Origin: Bacteroidales bacterium 52_46
Lineage (GTDB): Bacteria > Bacteroidota > Bacteroidia > Bacteroidales > Muribaculaceae
Assembly (NCBI GenBank): GCA_001915385.1
Contig: MNQK01000018.1
Location: 1-8,344 of the forward strand
Length of the DNA stretch: 8,344 bases
Direction of reading: 5' to 3'
The notes beneath the pieces are model-generated. The model was not told where the DNA came from and did no database searches. It saw only the letters and a list, made by a program, of their open reading frames with translations. Below are positions 1-5,641 of the stretch, in pieces. Each line of letters opens with the position of its first letter. The stretch's first letter is position 1. The position numbers and the translations under genes are program-made.

Positions 1-226
1 GCCATTGCAGCATAAAATCATTTTCGGATATATCATCTTAGTGGCGGTCATAGGCAGTATGATCGCCATTTTGATATATGAGCGGCGGCAGATGCGGGAG
101 GTGGAAGGCGGCGTGGCACGGCTGTGGAGGATGTACGAGGACATATACACCACCCATCGCCACGTCACCGGGCTTGCCCTGCAAGGCGAGGCTGCGGCAG
201 GATGGAGTGATGCAGAAAGAAGGTGA
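1..226 (+). pseudogene. Truncated N-terminal remnant of a second RteA-like sensor kinase
   Basis: The frame is open from the left edge and stops with TGA at 224-226, so the true start is probably outside the window; a TTG at 5 is the only nearby candidate inside it. The product has one membrane segment (IIFGYIILVAVIGSMIAILIY), a basic cytoplasmic-like turn (ERRQMRE), and a tail ending LALQGEAAAGWSDAERR. This aligns by eye with the start of the intact RteA downstream (GYILIFLLVGG, then LSLLGETVLEWEVADVEE), so it is a paralogue of that sensor N-terminus, not a piece split off it by a frameshift. I found no continuing homology in the other frames after the stop. It lacks the kinase and receiver and should be inactive as a kinase, although a small membrane protein could still be made. 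It lies 22 bases before rteA and is probably co-transcribed with it. A genuine short membrane protein gene is the alternative. Confidence 0.6.
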
Positions 227-248
227 CGGACAATAAGGAAAACAGGAT

Positions 249-2594
249 ATGGAAACGGGAATGACAGACAAGAGGCAAGGGAGGCATACTGAACATCTCC
301 GCACGAAGATAGCCGCAGGATATATATTGATATTCCTGCTGGTGGGCGGTATCGTGCATTTATGGGTCGACGAGTGGCGGAAGCTGGAGACATTCGAGAC
401 GGAGAATCATCGGATAAACGCCCTGCGTATGGAGGTGCATGACGTGTATGTACGTGTGGTGGAACTCTCCCTGCTCGGCGAGACCGTACTGGAATGGGAG
501 GTGGCGGACGTGGAGGAATACCGGGACAAGCGGCAGGCGGTGGACAGCCTACTCTGCCGCTTCAAAAACATCTACCCTGCGGAGCGTATCGACAGCGTGC
601 GGCGGCTGTTGGAAGACAAGGAGAAGCAACTGTGCGGCATCATGCGTGTGCTTGACGAGCAGGAGGACATCAATGAAAGGATTGCCGAGCGTGTGCCTGT
701 CATCGCATGGAAGAGTACGCAGGAAGAGCCGAAGAAAACGAAGCGCAAGGGACTGTTCGGGATATTCGGCAAGAGGGAAAAGCCGGAACCGACCGCCACA
801 ACCACCATGCTCTACACGCTCAACCGTGACATGATAACGCAGCAGAAGGCGCAGAGCCGCCGCCTTTCCGATCACGCCGACAGCCTCGCCGCACGGAACG
901 CGGAACTGAACCACCAACTGCAAACCTTAATCAAGCAGATGGACAAAAAAGTGCAGACCGACCTTTTGAGGAGGGAAGCGGAGATAACCTTCATGCGTGA
1001 ACGCTCGTTCATGCAGATAGGCGGTCTGACAGGATTTATACTCCTACTGCTGATAATGTCATACATAATCATCCACCGCTACGCCAGACGGATAAGCCGC
1101 TACAGGCGTGAGACGACCTCGCTGATAGCGCAACTGAGCGAATCGAATAGTATGAACGGGAAGCTGACCGCCACCCGACAGAAGACGATGTACACTATCA
1201 CCCATGAGCTGCGTACACCGCTGACCGCCATACACGGCTATGCGGAACTGATACGGAAAAGCGGTACGGCAGAAATCCAACACCATGCGGGAAGCGTGCT
1301 GCAAGCCTCCAAGCGGATGATAGCCATGCTCAACTCCCTGTTGAGTTTCTTTCGGTTGGAAAACGGAAAAGAGAGAATGAACATTTCCCCGTTCCGCCTG
1401 CAAAGCATAGCGGACGTACTTGAAGCAGAGTTCCGACCTATGGCAGAAAGCAAGGATTTGAAACTTATCGTGGAGAACAGTACCGATGTTATTCTTATGG
1501 GTGACAAAGAGCGCATCATGCAGATAGGCGACAACCTGCTTTCCAATGCCATAAAGTACACACAAGCCGGAAGCGTATCTTTCCATTCGGGTTATGACGG
1601 AAAGACGCTTGCCCTTATCGTGGAGGACACGGGCAGCGGCATGAGCGAGGAAGAACAGCAACGGGTATTCGGTGAGTTTGAACGGCTCTCCAATGCCGCC
1701 ACGCAGGACGGCTTCGGGCTGGGGCTGTCAATCGTCAAACGCATCGTGGATATGATGCACGGCAAAATCCGTTTGGAAAGCGAAAAAGGCAGGGGCAGCC
1801 GTTTCACGGTGGAAGTCCCCATGAATACGGCGGATGGCATTTCCGATGAAGAAAAGTACAAGCCGGAACGCCGTTTTGAACGGTCATTCTCGGTCATTGT
1901 GCTGGACGACAACGACATTCTTCTTTCGATGGTAAGGGATATGTACGCCCACTGTGGCATCCGTTGCGATGCGTGTGACAACACGGGCGACTTGATGGAG
2001 GCAGTACGCACACGAAATTATGATTTGCTGATTACCGACTTGAAAATGCCGGAAACCAACGGTTACGAGGTGTTGGAACTGTTGCGTTCATCCGACATTG
2101 GCAACTCCAAGACCATTCCCGTAATCGTGGCAACCGCTTCCGGCAGTTGTACCGAAGAGGAATTGTTGGCACACGGTTTCACCGCCTGCCTGTTCAAGCC
2201 TTTCGATATGGCGGAACTGATAGATGTTTCAGAAAAATGCCTTTTACAGAAAACAGATGTGGAAGAATATCCCGACTTGTCCTCCCTGCTTGCCTATGGG
2301 AATAAAACTGCCATGCTCGACCGCCTGATAACCGAAACGGAAAAGGATATGCAAGCCATGAGGGAAGCCTTTGGACGACTTGACCGCAAGGCGTTGGACG
2401 AACAGGTACACCGCCTGCGCAGTTCATGGGCGGTAATACGTGCGGACGGACCATTATGGAAACTGCATAAACTTCTGCATCGTGATGAAAAATGTTCCGA
2501 TGAAGAATTGCGCCATTCCGTAAACGGAGTGTTACGCATGGGTACGGCAATAATCGAACTGGCGAGGAAGGAAAAGAAGGAGGAAGTCAGATGA
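249..2594 (+). CDS. rteA: RteA hybrid sensor histidine kinase (kinase, receiver, HPt-like tail)
   Basis: This is an inner-membrane hybrid kinase of 781 residues. Membrane segments lie at about 21-40 and 257-275 and enclose an extracytoplasmic sensor of about 215 residues that ends in a likely coiled coil (about 195-250). The HisKA H-box is ITHELRTPL with phospho-acceptor His319. The ATPase has its N-box at 427-438 (Asn429, Asn433), G1 at DTGSG 460-464, F-box at FGEF 474-477 and G2 at GFGLGL 488-493. The receiver covers about 547-660, with acidic Asp553/Asp554, phospho-acceptor Asp597, Thr629 and Lys650. The C-terminal helices carry HRLRSS, where His721 sits in an HPt-like position, so an internal His-Asp-His relay is likely. 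It overlaps rteB by ATGA, which implies translational coupling. In CTnDOT, RteA acts with RteB in tetracycline-stimulated transfer; its direct signal is not evident here. ATG 249 is chosen over ATG 261 because it is the first after the upstream stop. The odd points are a polybasic stretch (KKTKRKGLFGIFGKREK, 162-178) in the sensor and a higher G+C content in the first third. Confidence 0.93.
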   Translation: METGMTDKRQGRHTEHLRTKIAAGYILIFLLVGGIVHLWVDEWRKLETFETENHRINALRMEVHDVYVRVVELSLLGETVLEWEVADVEEYRDKRQAVDSLLCRFKNIYPAERIDSVRRLLEDKEKQLCGIMRVLDEQEDINERIAERVPVIAWKSTQEEPKKTKRKGLFGIFGKREKPEPTATTTMLYTLNRDMITQQKAQSRRLSDHADSLAARNAELNHQLQTLIKQMDKKVQTDLLRREAEITFMRERSFMQIGGLTGFILLLLIMSYIIIHRYARRISRYRRETTSLIAQLSESNSMNGKLTATRQKTMYTITHELRTPLTAIHGYAELIRKSGTAEIQHHAGSVLQASKRMIAMLNSLLSFFRLENGKERMNISPFRLQSIADVLEAEFRPMAESKDLKLIVENSTDVILMGDKERIMQIGDNLLSNAIKYTQAGSVSFHSGYDGKTLALIVEDTGSGMSEEEQQRVFGEFERLSNAATQDGFGLGLSIVKRIVDMMHGKIRLESEKGRGSRFTVEVPMNTADGISDEEKYKPERRFERSFSVIVLDDNDILLSMVRDMYAHCGIRCDACDNTGDLMEAVRTRNYDLLITDLKMPETNGYEVLELLRSSDIGNSKTIPVIVATASGSCTEEELLAHGFTACLFKPFDMAELIDVSEKCLLQKTDVEEYPDLSSLLAYGNKTAMLDRLITETEKDMQAMREAFGRLDRKALDEQVHRLRSSWAVIRADGPLWKLHKLLHRDEKCSDEELRHSVNGVLRMGTAIIELARKEKKEEVR

Positions 2595-3898
2595 AAGTGT
2601 ATGTGATTGAGGATAATCCCGTCTATAACGATTACGTCTGCAACCTGCTGAAAAAGGAGGGCTTCGACACGATGCAGGCATACCATCTTTCAACCGCAAG
2701 GAAACTGTTGGCAAAAGCGGAAGATGATGACATCGTGCTTGCAGACTTACGCTTGCTCGACGGTGAGAGTATCGACCTGCTACGCTGGATGCGTGCCAAT
2801 GGCAAACGGCAACCTTTCATTGTAATGACCGATTACGCCGAGGTACATACGGCGGTGGAGAGTATGAAACTCGGTTCTTCCGACTATATACCCAAACGGC
2901 TGGTAGAGGACAAACTCGTTCCGCTTGTCCGTTCACTGCACAAGATGCAGGAAAAGAAGAAACACTCCCAAGTCCCCATCTTCACACGTCAAGGCAAGGC
3001 ATACCAAGAAATCAAGAGGCGTGTCCGCCTTGTCGCTCCCACACGGTTGAGCGTATTGATACTGGGCGAGAACGGAACGGGCAAGGAGCATATCGCACAG
3101 CACATCCACGCCCAAAGCAAGCTGTCGGACAAGCCGTTTGTCCCGGTGGATTGCGGCTCATTGTCCCCGACGCTGGCTCAATCCGCTTTCTTCGGTCACA
3201 GGAAAGGGGCTTTCACGGGTGCTGACAACGACAAGACAGGCTATTTTGAGGAAGCCGACGGCGGCACATTGTTCCTTGACGAGGTGGGCAACCTCTCGTT
3301 GGAAACACAGCAGATGCTGCTCCGTGCCATACAGGAACGGCGTTACCGTCCCATCGGGGCAAAGGAGGACAAGACCGCCAATGTGCGGATAGTGGTGGCG
3401 ACCAACGAGGACTTACAGAAAGCTGTAGCCGATAAACGGTTTCGGGAAGATTTGTTCTACCGCCTGAAAGAATACACGATAACAGTACCGCCATTGCGTG
3501 ATTGCCAAGAAGACATACTGTCATTGGCGGAGTTTTTCCGTGAAACGGCAAACAAGGAGTTGGGACGCAACATTAAAGGCTTCACAGTCACCGCCCGTAA
3601 CGCCCTGCTCACCTATCCGTGGCCGGGCAACGTGCGTGAATTGAAGCAAACCATTCAGACGGCGGTACTGCAAGCCCAAAACGATACCATAACCGTGGAT
3701 GATCTGGAAATCGGCAGTGAACAAACGACCTTTCCTACCAGTTTTACATTAAGGAATGATGAGGAGGACAAAGAACGCATCCTGCGTGCCTTGAAACAGG
3801 CAAAAGGGAACAAGAAACTCGCCGCCAAGATGCTCGGCATCGGCAGATCAACGCTGTATAACAAGCTGGACGAATATGGATTGAACGAAGAAAACTGA
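2591..3898 (+). CDS. rteB: RteB sigma54-dependent response regulator
   Basis: This is a complete 435-residue NtrC-family activator. The receiver covers residues 1-120 with acidic residues in IEDN (6-9), phospho-acceptor Asp52, Thr80 and Lys102. The AAA+ domain covers about 130-365: Walker A GENGTGKE (159-166), a perfect GAFTGA loop (206-211) that contacts sigma54, Walker B TLFLDE (226-231), and the arginine-rich segment RFREDLFYRL (283-292). The C-terminal Fis-type helix-turn-helix is at about 407-430 (LAAKMLGIGRSTLYNKL). No key residue is missing, so the protein should be active. The start codon lies inside the rteA stop (ATGA), placing it in the same operon and probably translationally coupled to its cognate kinase. 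In CTnDOT, RteB is required for expression of rteC. A candidate sigma54 promoter lies upstream of rteC in this window, which fits that role. Confidence 0.95.
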   Translation: MKVYVIEDNPVYNDYVCNLLKKEGFDTMQAYHLSTARKLLAKAEDDDIVLADLRLLDGESIDLLRWMRANGKRQPFIVMTDYAEVHTAVESMKLGSSDYIPKRLVEDKLVPLVRSLHKMQEKKKHSQVPIFTRQGKAYQEIKRRVRLVAPTRLSVLILGENGTGKEHIAQHIHAQSKLSDKPFVPVDCGSLSPTLAQSAFFGHRKGAFTGADNDKTGYFEEADGGTLFLDEVGNLSLETQQMLLRAIQERRYRPIGAKEDKTANVRIVVATNEDLQKAVADKRFREDLFYRLKEYTITVPPLRDCQEDILSLAEFFRETANKELGRNIKGFTVTARNALLTYPWPGNVRELKQTIQTAVLQAQNDTITVDDLEIGSEQTTFPTSFTLRNDEEDKERILRALKQAKGNKKLAAKMLGIGRSTLYNKLDEYGLNEEN

Positions 3899-3902
3899 CC
3901 GG

Positions 3903-3945
3903 ATATGCCTGCAAATGAAGATAATTCGCTATCTTTGCGGCATAT
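3903..3945 (+). other. Hairpin just after rteB, overlapping a -7-like element
   Basis: ATATGCC (3903-3909) pairs with GGCATAT (3939-3945), GCA (3911-3913) with TGC (3936-3938), and AAGATA (3918-3923) with TATCTT (3930-3935), leaving a 6-base loop and one small bulge. It starts 4 bases after the rteB stop. Only a weak T-run follows, so it could be a weak terminator for rteAB or an operator-like dyad over the putative promoter at 3930-3937. The pairing is read directly; the role is inferred. Confidence 0.45.
3930..3937 (+). promoter_or_regulatory. Bacteroidales -7-like element (TATCTTTG)
   Basis: TATCTTTG matches the Bacteroides -7 consensus TAnnTTTG exactly, and its setting (TTCGCTATCTTTGCGG) is typical of Bacteroidales promoters. 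I see no convincing -33 TTTG at the expected spacing, so the call rests on one box. If used, transcription would start near 3944 and give a leader of about 250 bases before the RibD-like gene at 4195. No comparable box lies between the terminator at 4134-4162 and that gene. Confidence 0.4.
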
Positions 3946-4012
3946 TTAAGAGAAAAGCAGGCGACTGGGAAGCCATTCGCCGATGATATATAGACATAAG
4001 ACCGCAAGGCGT

Positions 4013-4134
4013 TTCTGATGGGAATCTGGAAAATTAACATCGAAAGAAAACATTGCGTGATTGCTTATGCTATGCCTACGCATAGCGTGCATTCACCTAT
4101 TTTCTTTCAAGGCATTCCAGAGCCTCCATCAGAA
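4013..4134 (+). repeat. Long imperfect palindrome (~122 bases, nested stems)
   Basis: Complementary arms nest in order. TTCTGATGG (4013-4021) pairs with CCATCAGAA (4126-4134). TCTGGAA (4025-4031) pairs with TTCCAGA (4115-4121). GAAAGAAAA (4042-4050) pairs with TTTTCTTTC (4100-4108). GTGATTGC (4057-4064) pairs with GCATTCAC (4089-4096), with one mismatch. GCTATGC (4069-4075) pairs with GCATAGC (4080-4086) around a CTAC loop. It ends where the intrinsic terminator begins. It could be a structured 5' leader of the RibD-like gene, or a folded-DNA or MITE-like insertion. I saw no clear target-site duplication and no integron-type core sites. The frame of the downstream gene happens to stay open through it from ATG 4018, but I do not regard that as coding. 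Confidence 0.65.
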
Positions 4135-4162
4135 GTAGCGTGGATTGCACGCTACTTTTTTT
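4134..4162 (+). terminator. Strong intrinsic terminator before the RibD-like gene
   Basis: AGTAGCGTG (4134-4142) pairs perfectly with CACGCTACT (4148-4156) around the loop GATTG and runs into seven T (4156-4162). It shares base 4134 with the end of the long palindrome, so alternative pairing between the two is possible. It may simply end rteAB transcription, or it may act as an attenuator for the gene starting at 4195. Confidence 0.8.
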
Positions 4163-4194
4163 GCCTCGCCGCAAACGATAAAAAGGAAACCATT

Positions 4195-4614
4195 ATGGGA
4201 AAGGTACAGATACTTGCCATACTTTCGATGGACGGATGCCTTTCGGAGCTGAACCCTAAAAAACGGTTGTTCAGGAGCCCCGAAGACTACGGTATGGAGG
4301 AGATACGGGGCAAAGCCCTTTACAGGCTGACACCCGACTACACCATTTCGATACTGCAAGACCAGCGGGAGAAAGAGGACGACACCTGCTATCTGCTGGA
4401 AGCGGATGCAAAGACAGTGGGATATGCCAACGGGCTGATACGGATGAACGCGGTGGATGAGATCATCATCTATATCATGCCGTGCATCATCGGAACCGGC
4501 GACCACTTTTTCAAGTCCGGCCTGTTCCCGACTGACTGGACATTGGCGGAGAACCGGAAATATGGTGGCGGCATAATCCGCCTGACATACCGGAGAAACA
4601 GGAAACGCCGTTGA
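4195..4614 (+). CDS. Short RibD-C / dihydrofolate-reductase-like protein
   Basis: The product is 139 residues. The N-terminus (KVQILAILSMDGCLSE) is the first strand and loop of the RibD C-terminal/DHFR-like fold. The C-terminal IIIYIMPCIIGTGDHFFKSG matches the family's typical Pro, Gly-Gly and Phe strand-loop segment. Relatives are NADPH-dependent reductases, usually about 170-220 residues, so the centre appears shortened and a working cofactor site is uncertain. ATG 4195 is preferred because homology starts at residue 3 and a purine-rich AAAAAGGAAA lies just upstream; an in-frame ATG at 4018 would translate through the palindrome and terminator. It sits between rteB and rteC as a single-gene unit, with its own terminator at 4622-4648 and no obvious promoter after the upstream terminator. 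Nothing here supports trimethoprim resistance. The substrate is unknown. Confidence 0.72.
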   Translation: MGKVQILAILSMDGCLSELNPKKRLFRSPEDYGMEEIRGKALYRLTPDYTISILQDQREKEDDTCYLLEADAKTVGYANGLIRMNAVDEIIIYIMPCIIGTGDHFFKSGLFPTDWTLAENRKYGGGIIRLTYRRNRKRR

Positions 4615-4621
4615 GATACCG

Positions 4622-4648
4622 ATGTGTCCGGCCTGTGGACACATTTTT
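4622..4648 (+). terminator. Intrinsic terminator of the RibD-like gene
   Basis: ATGTGTCC (4622-4629) pairs with GGACACAT (4637-4644) around a 7-base loop and is followed by TTTTT (4644-4648). It lies 8 bases after the stop codon at 4612-4614. Confidence 0.75.
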
Positions 4649-4701
4649 AAGGGATGCGTGCCCGAAAAATGCACAGATGCCCAAAGTCTGGACACATTTT
4701 T
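4636..4701 (+). repeat. 13-base direct repeat TGGACACATTTTT, two copies 53 bases apart
   Basis: TGGACACATTTTT occurs exactly at 4636-4648 and at 4689-4701. The first copy is half of the terminator hairpin; the second has no matching TGTGTCC arm, but CATTTTTC (4695-4702) mirrors GAAAAATG (4664-4671). The 53-base spacing is close to five helical turns and the copies lie 100-170 bases upstream of the candidate rteC promoter, which would suit paired activator sites. The repeat is seen directly; a binding role is inference. Confidence 0.6.
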
Positions 4702-4717
4702 CAGAGGCAAAAATCCG

Positions 4718-4738
4718 GGTTAAAAATATTTTTCAACC
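4718..4738 (+). promoter_or_regulatory. 21-base AT-rich palindrome, possible operator
   Basis: GGTT (4718-4721) and AACC (4735-4738) flank AAAA (4723-4726) and TTTT (4730-4733), with one mismatched pair between the arms and TAT at the centre. It lies about 60 bases upstream of the candidate -24/-12 element before rteC, a normal place for a regulator to bind. No regulator can be assigned from the sequence. Confidence 0.4.
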
Positions 4739-4750
4739 TTATACAACTGT

Positions 4751-4785
4751 AAGCCAGTGTGATACCGAATCATACCGGCTTTTTT
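4751..4785 (+). terminator. Intrinsic terminator upstream of the rteC promoter region
   Basis: AAGCC (4751-4755) pairs with GGCTT (4777-4781), and GTGTGAT (4757-4763) pairs with ATCATAC (4769-4775) with one G-U pair. One A-C mismatch separates the two halves, the loop is ACCGA, and T4780-4785 follows. It would shield rteC from read-through and force it to use its own promoter just downstream. The alternative is a regulatory hairpin or DNA site. Confidence 0.6.
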
Positions 4786-4794
4786 CCTGCTTGT

Positions 4795-4811
4795 CGGTGA
4801 ACACTTTGCAC
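4795..4811 (+). promoter_or_regulatory. Candidate sigma54 (-24/-12) promoter of rteC
   Basis: GG at 4796-4797 and GC at 4808-4809 are separated by exactly 10 bases, the invariant sigma54 spacing, and the -12 box TTTGCA fits the consensus well. The -24 box (CGGTGA against TGGCAC) fits poorly beyond GG. Initiation would be near 4821, about 50 bases before rteC. RteB upstream is a GAFTGA activator, and in CTnDOT rteC depends on RteB, which supports the call. A primary-sigma promoter cannot be excluded, as ACACTTTG at 4801-4808 partly resembles a -7 box. Confidence 0.45.
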
Positions 4812-4870
4812 TATCAGTATATGTGCGCACACTGACAATCAAGTGTTAAACCCTCAAACAGGAAAAGAAA

Positions 4871-5494
4871 ATGAACTACCTCATACTGGCGGAAACCGAG
4901 TTTTTCGCCCTGATAAACGGAGCCGGGAACGGCAACAACATGGAAGCTGCCTATAACGGCTTTGTGGAATCGGTCATATCACTGTGCTACGGGAACGGCA
5001 ATAGTGCAGATGCCGCAATCGCAATGGCTTACGCCGAAAACGAATTGCAGCACCATCATACACTGTATGAAGATTCAGAGAACAGCGTGAATCTGTTTGT
5101 CCGCAAAGCCCTCTCCTTCATACGGAAGATGCAGAAACACGCTGCCGCAGACCACATCCAAGTGCCACCACTATCCGCTATCCGTACCTCCACCAATAAC
5201 ACGACCGAAAACCCGGCCTCGCCCCTGCAATGGACGGGCAACGCCATCGACCTCGTGGAACTTATCTACGGCATCAATGAAATGGGCTGTATCAACAACG
5301 GTGAAATGCCGCTCAAACAGCTTGCCCCGCTCCTGTACCGGATATTCGGCATCGAAGCCAAAGACTGCTACCGTTTCTACATCGACATCAAACGCCGGAA
5401 GAACGAAAGCCGCACTTATTTCCTTGACAGGATGCAGGAGAAACTCAACCGAAAGATTCTGCGTGACGAGGAGCTGGAACGGATGAGAAGATAG
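4871..5494 (+). CDS. rteC: RteC, activator of ICE excision genes
   Basis: The product is 207 residues. The C-terminal part (about 118-195) is characteristic of the RteC family: LQWTGNAIDLVELIYGINEM, then CINNGEMPLKQLAPLLYRIFGI, and the basic segment IKRRKNESRTYFLDRMQEKL. It is predicted to form a DNA-binding fold. The N-terminal part (about 1-95) is helical and less distinctive, and a Pro/Thr/Asn-rich linker (about 98-117) joins them. In CTnDOT, RteC is a cytoplasmic DNA-binding protein that activates the xis2c operon for excision; those targets are not seen in this window. ATG 4871 follows a purine-rich GGAAAAGAAA. The gene is isolated by a terminator on each side (4751-4785 and 5513-5546), so it should respond mainly to its own RteB-linked promoter. 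Length is close to that of the family and no truncation is apparent. Confidence 0.9.
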   Translation: MNYLILAETEFFALINGAGNGNNMEAAYNGFVESVISLCYGNGNSADAAIAMAYAENELQHHHTLYEDSENSVNLFVRKALSFIRKMQKHAAADHIQVPPLSAIRTSTNNTTENPASPLQWTGNAIDLVELIYGINEMGCINNGEMPLKQLAPLLYRIFGIEAKDCYRFYIDIKRRKNESRTYFLDRMQEKLNRKILRDEELERMRR

Positions 5495-5508
5495 TCTGTA
5501 CCATAGAC
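5494..5508 (+). other. Small hairpin at the rteC stop
   Basis: GTCTG (5494-5498) pairs with TAGAC (5504-5508), with one G-U pair, around TACCA. It lies directly before the terminator at 5513-5546, so two stacked hairpins follow rteC. In CTnDOT the small RNA RteR is described just downstream of rteC; whether this is its counterpart cannot be judged without alignment. Confidence 0.35.
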
Positions 5509-5512
5509 AAGA

Positions 5513-5546
5513 CAGAGGGTGACGGGGTGTCATCCTCTGATTTTTT
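5513..5546 (+). terminator. Strong intrinsic terminator of rteC
   Basis: CAGAGGGTGAC (5513-5523) pairs with GTCATCCTCTG (5529-5539) over 11 base pairs including one G-U, around the loop GGGGT, and is followed by ATTTTTT (5540-5546). This also makes a translation start at ATG 5519 for the next gene implausible. Confidence 0.88.
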
Positions 5547-5611
5547 ATAGGCTATCCATGCCATGCAGATACTTTTCTCCATCTATTCGCCCGAAAGCCA
5601 GCGAAAAACAC

Positions 5612-5619
5612 TACATTTG
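5612..5619 (+). promoter_or_regulatory. Bacteroidales -7-like element (TACATTTG) for the AlbA_2 gene
   Basis: TACATTTG matches TAnnTTTG exactly and lies 22 bases before ATG 5642. No clear -33 box is seen. Transcription from here would begin near 5626, giving a very short leader, and it fixes 5642 over the upstream in-frame ATG 5519 as the start. Confidence 0.5.
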
Positions 5620-5641
5620 CATTTACGTTACAGATTCATAT

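Noticed and set aside
1059..1661. Minus-strand open frame of 200 codons inside rteA
   Set aside because: It is antisense to the conserved kinase core, with a composition and motifs that resemble no protein family.
4013..4134. Integron attC site
   Set aside because: The length and folded shape are similar, but no GTTRRRY or RYYYAAC core is present at the ends and there is no integrase gene in the window.
4018..4194. In-frame N-terminal extension of the RibD-like protein from ATG 4018
   Set aside because: It would translate through the long palindrome and the intrinsic terminator, and family homology begins at residue 3 from ATG 4195.
4195..4614. Trimethoprim-resistant dihydrofolate reductase
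   Set aside because: The sequence fits the RibD-C branch and is too short for DfrA-type enzymes, and nothing indicates resistance.
4611..4835. Plus-strand open frame of 74 codons after the RibD-like gene
   Set aside because: It overlaps two terminators, the direct repeats and the candidate rteC promoter. Its start overlaps the RibD-like stop, and its residues look like translated regulatory DNA.
5519..5641. In-frame upstream start for the AlbA_2 protein at ATG 5519
   Set aside because: The ATG lies inside the rteC terminator stem, and a -7 element at 5612-5619 would start transcription after it. The extension has no recognisable domain.
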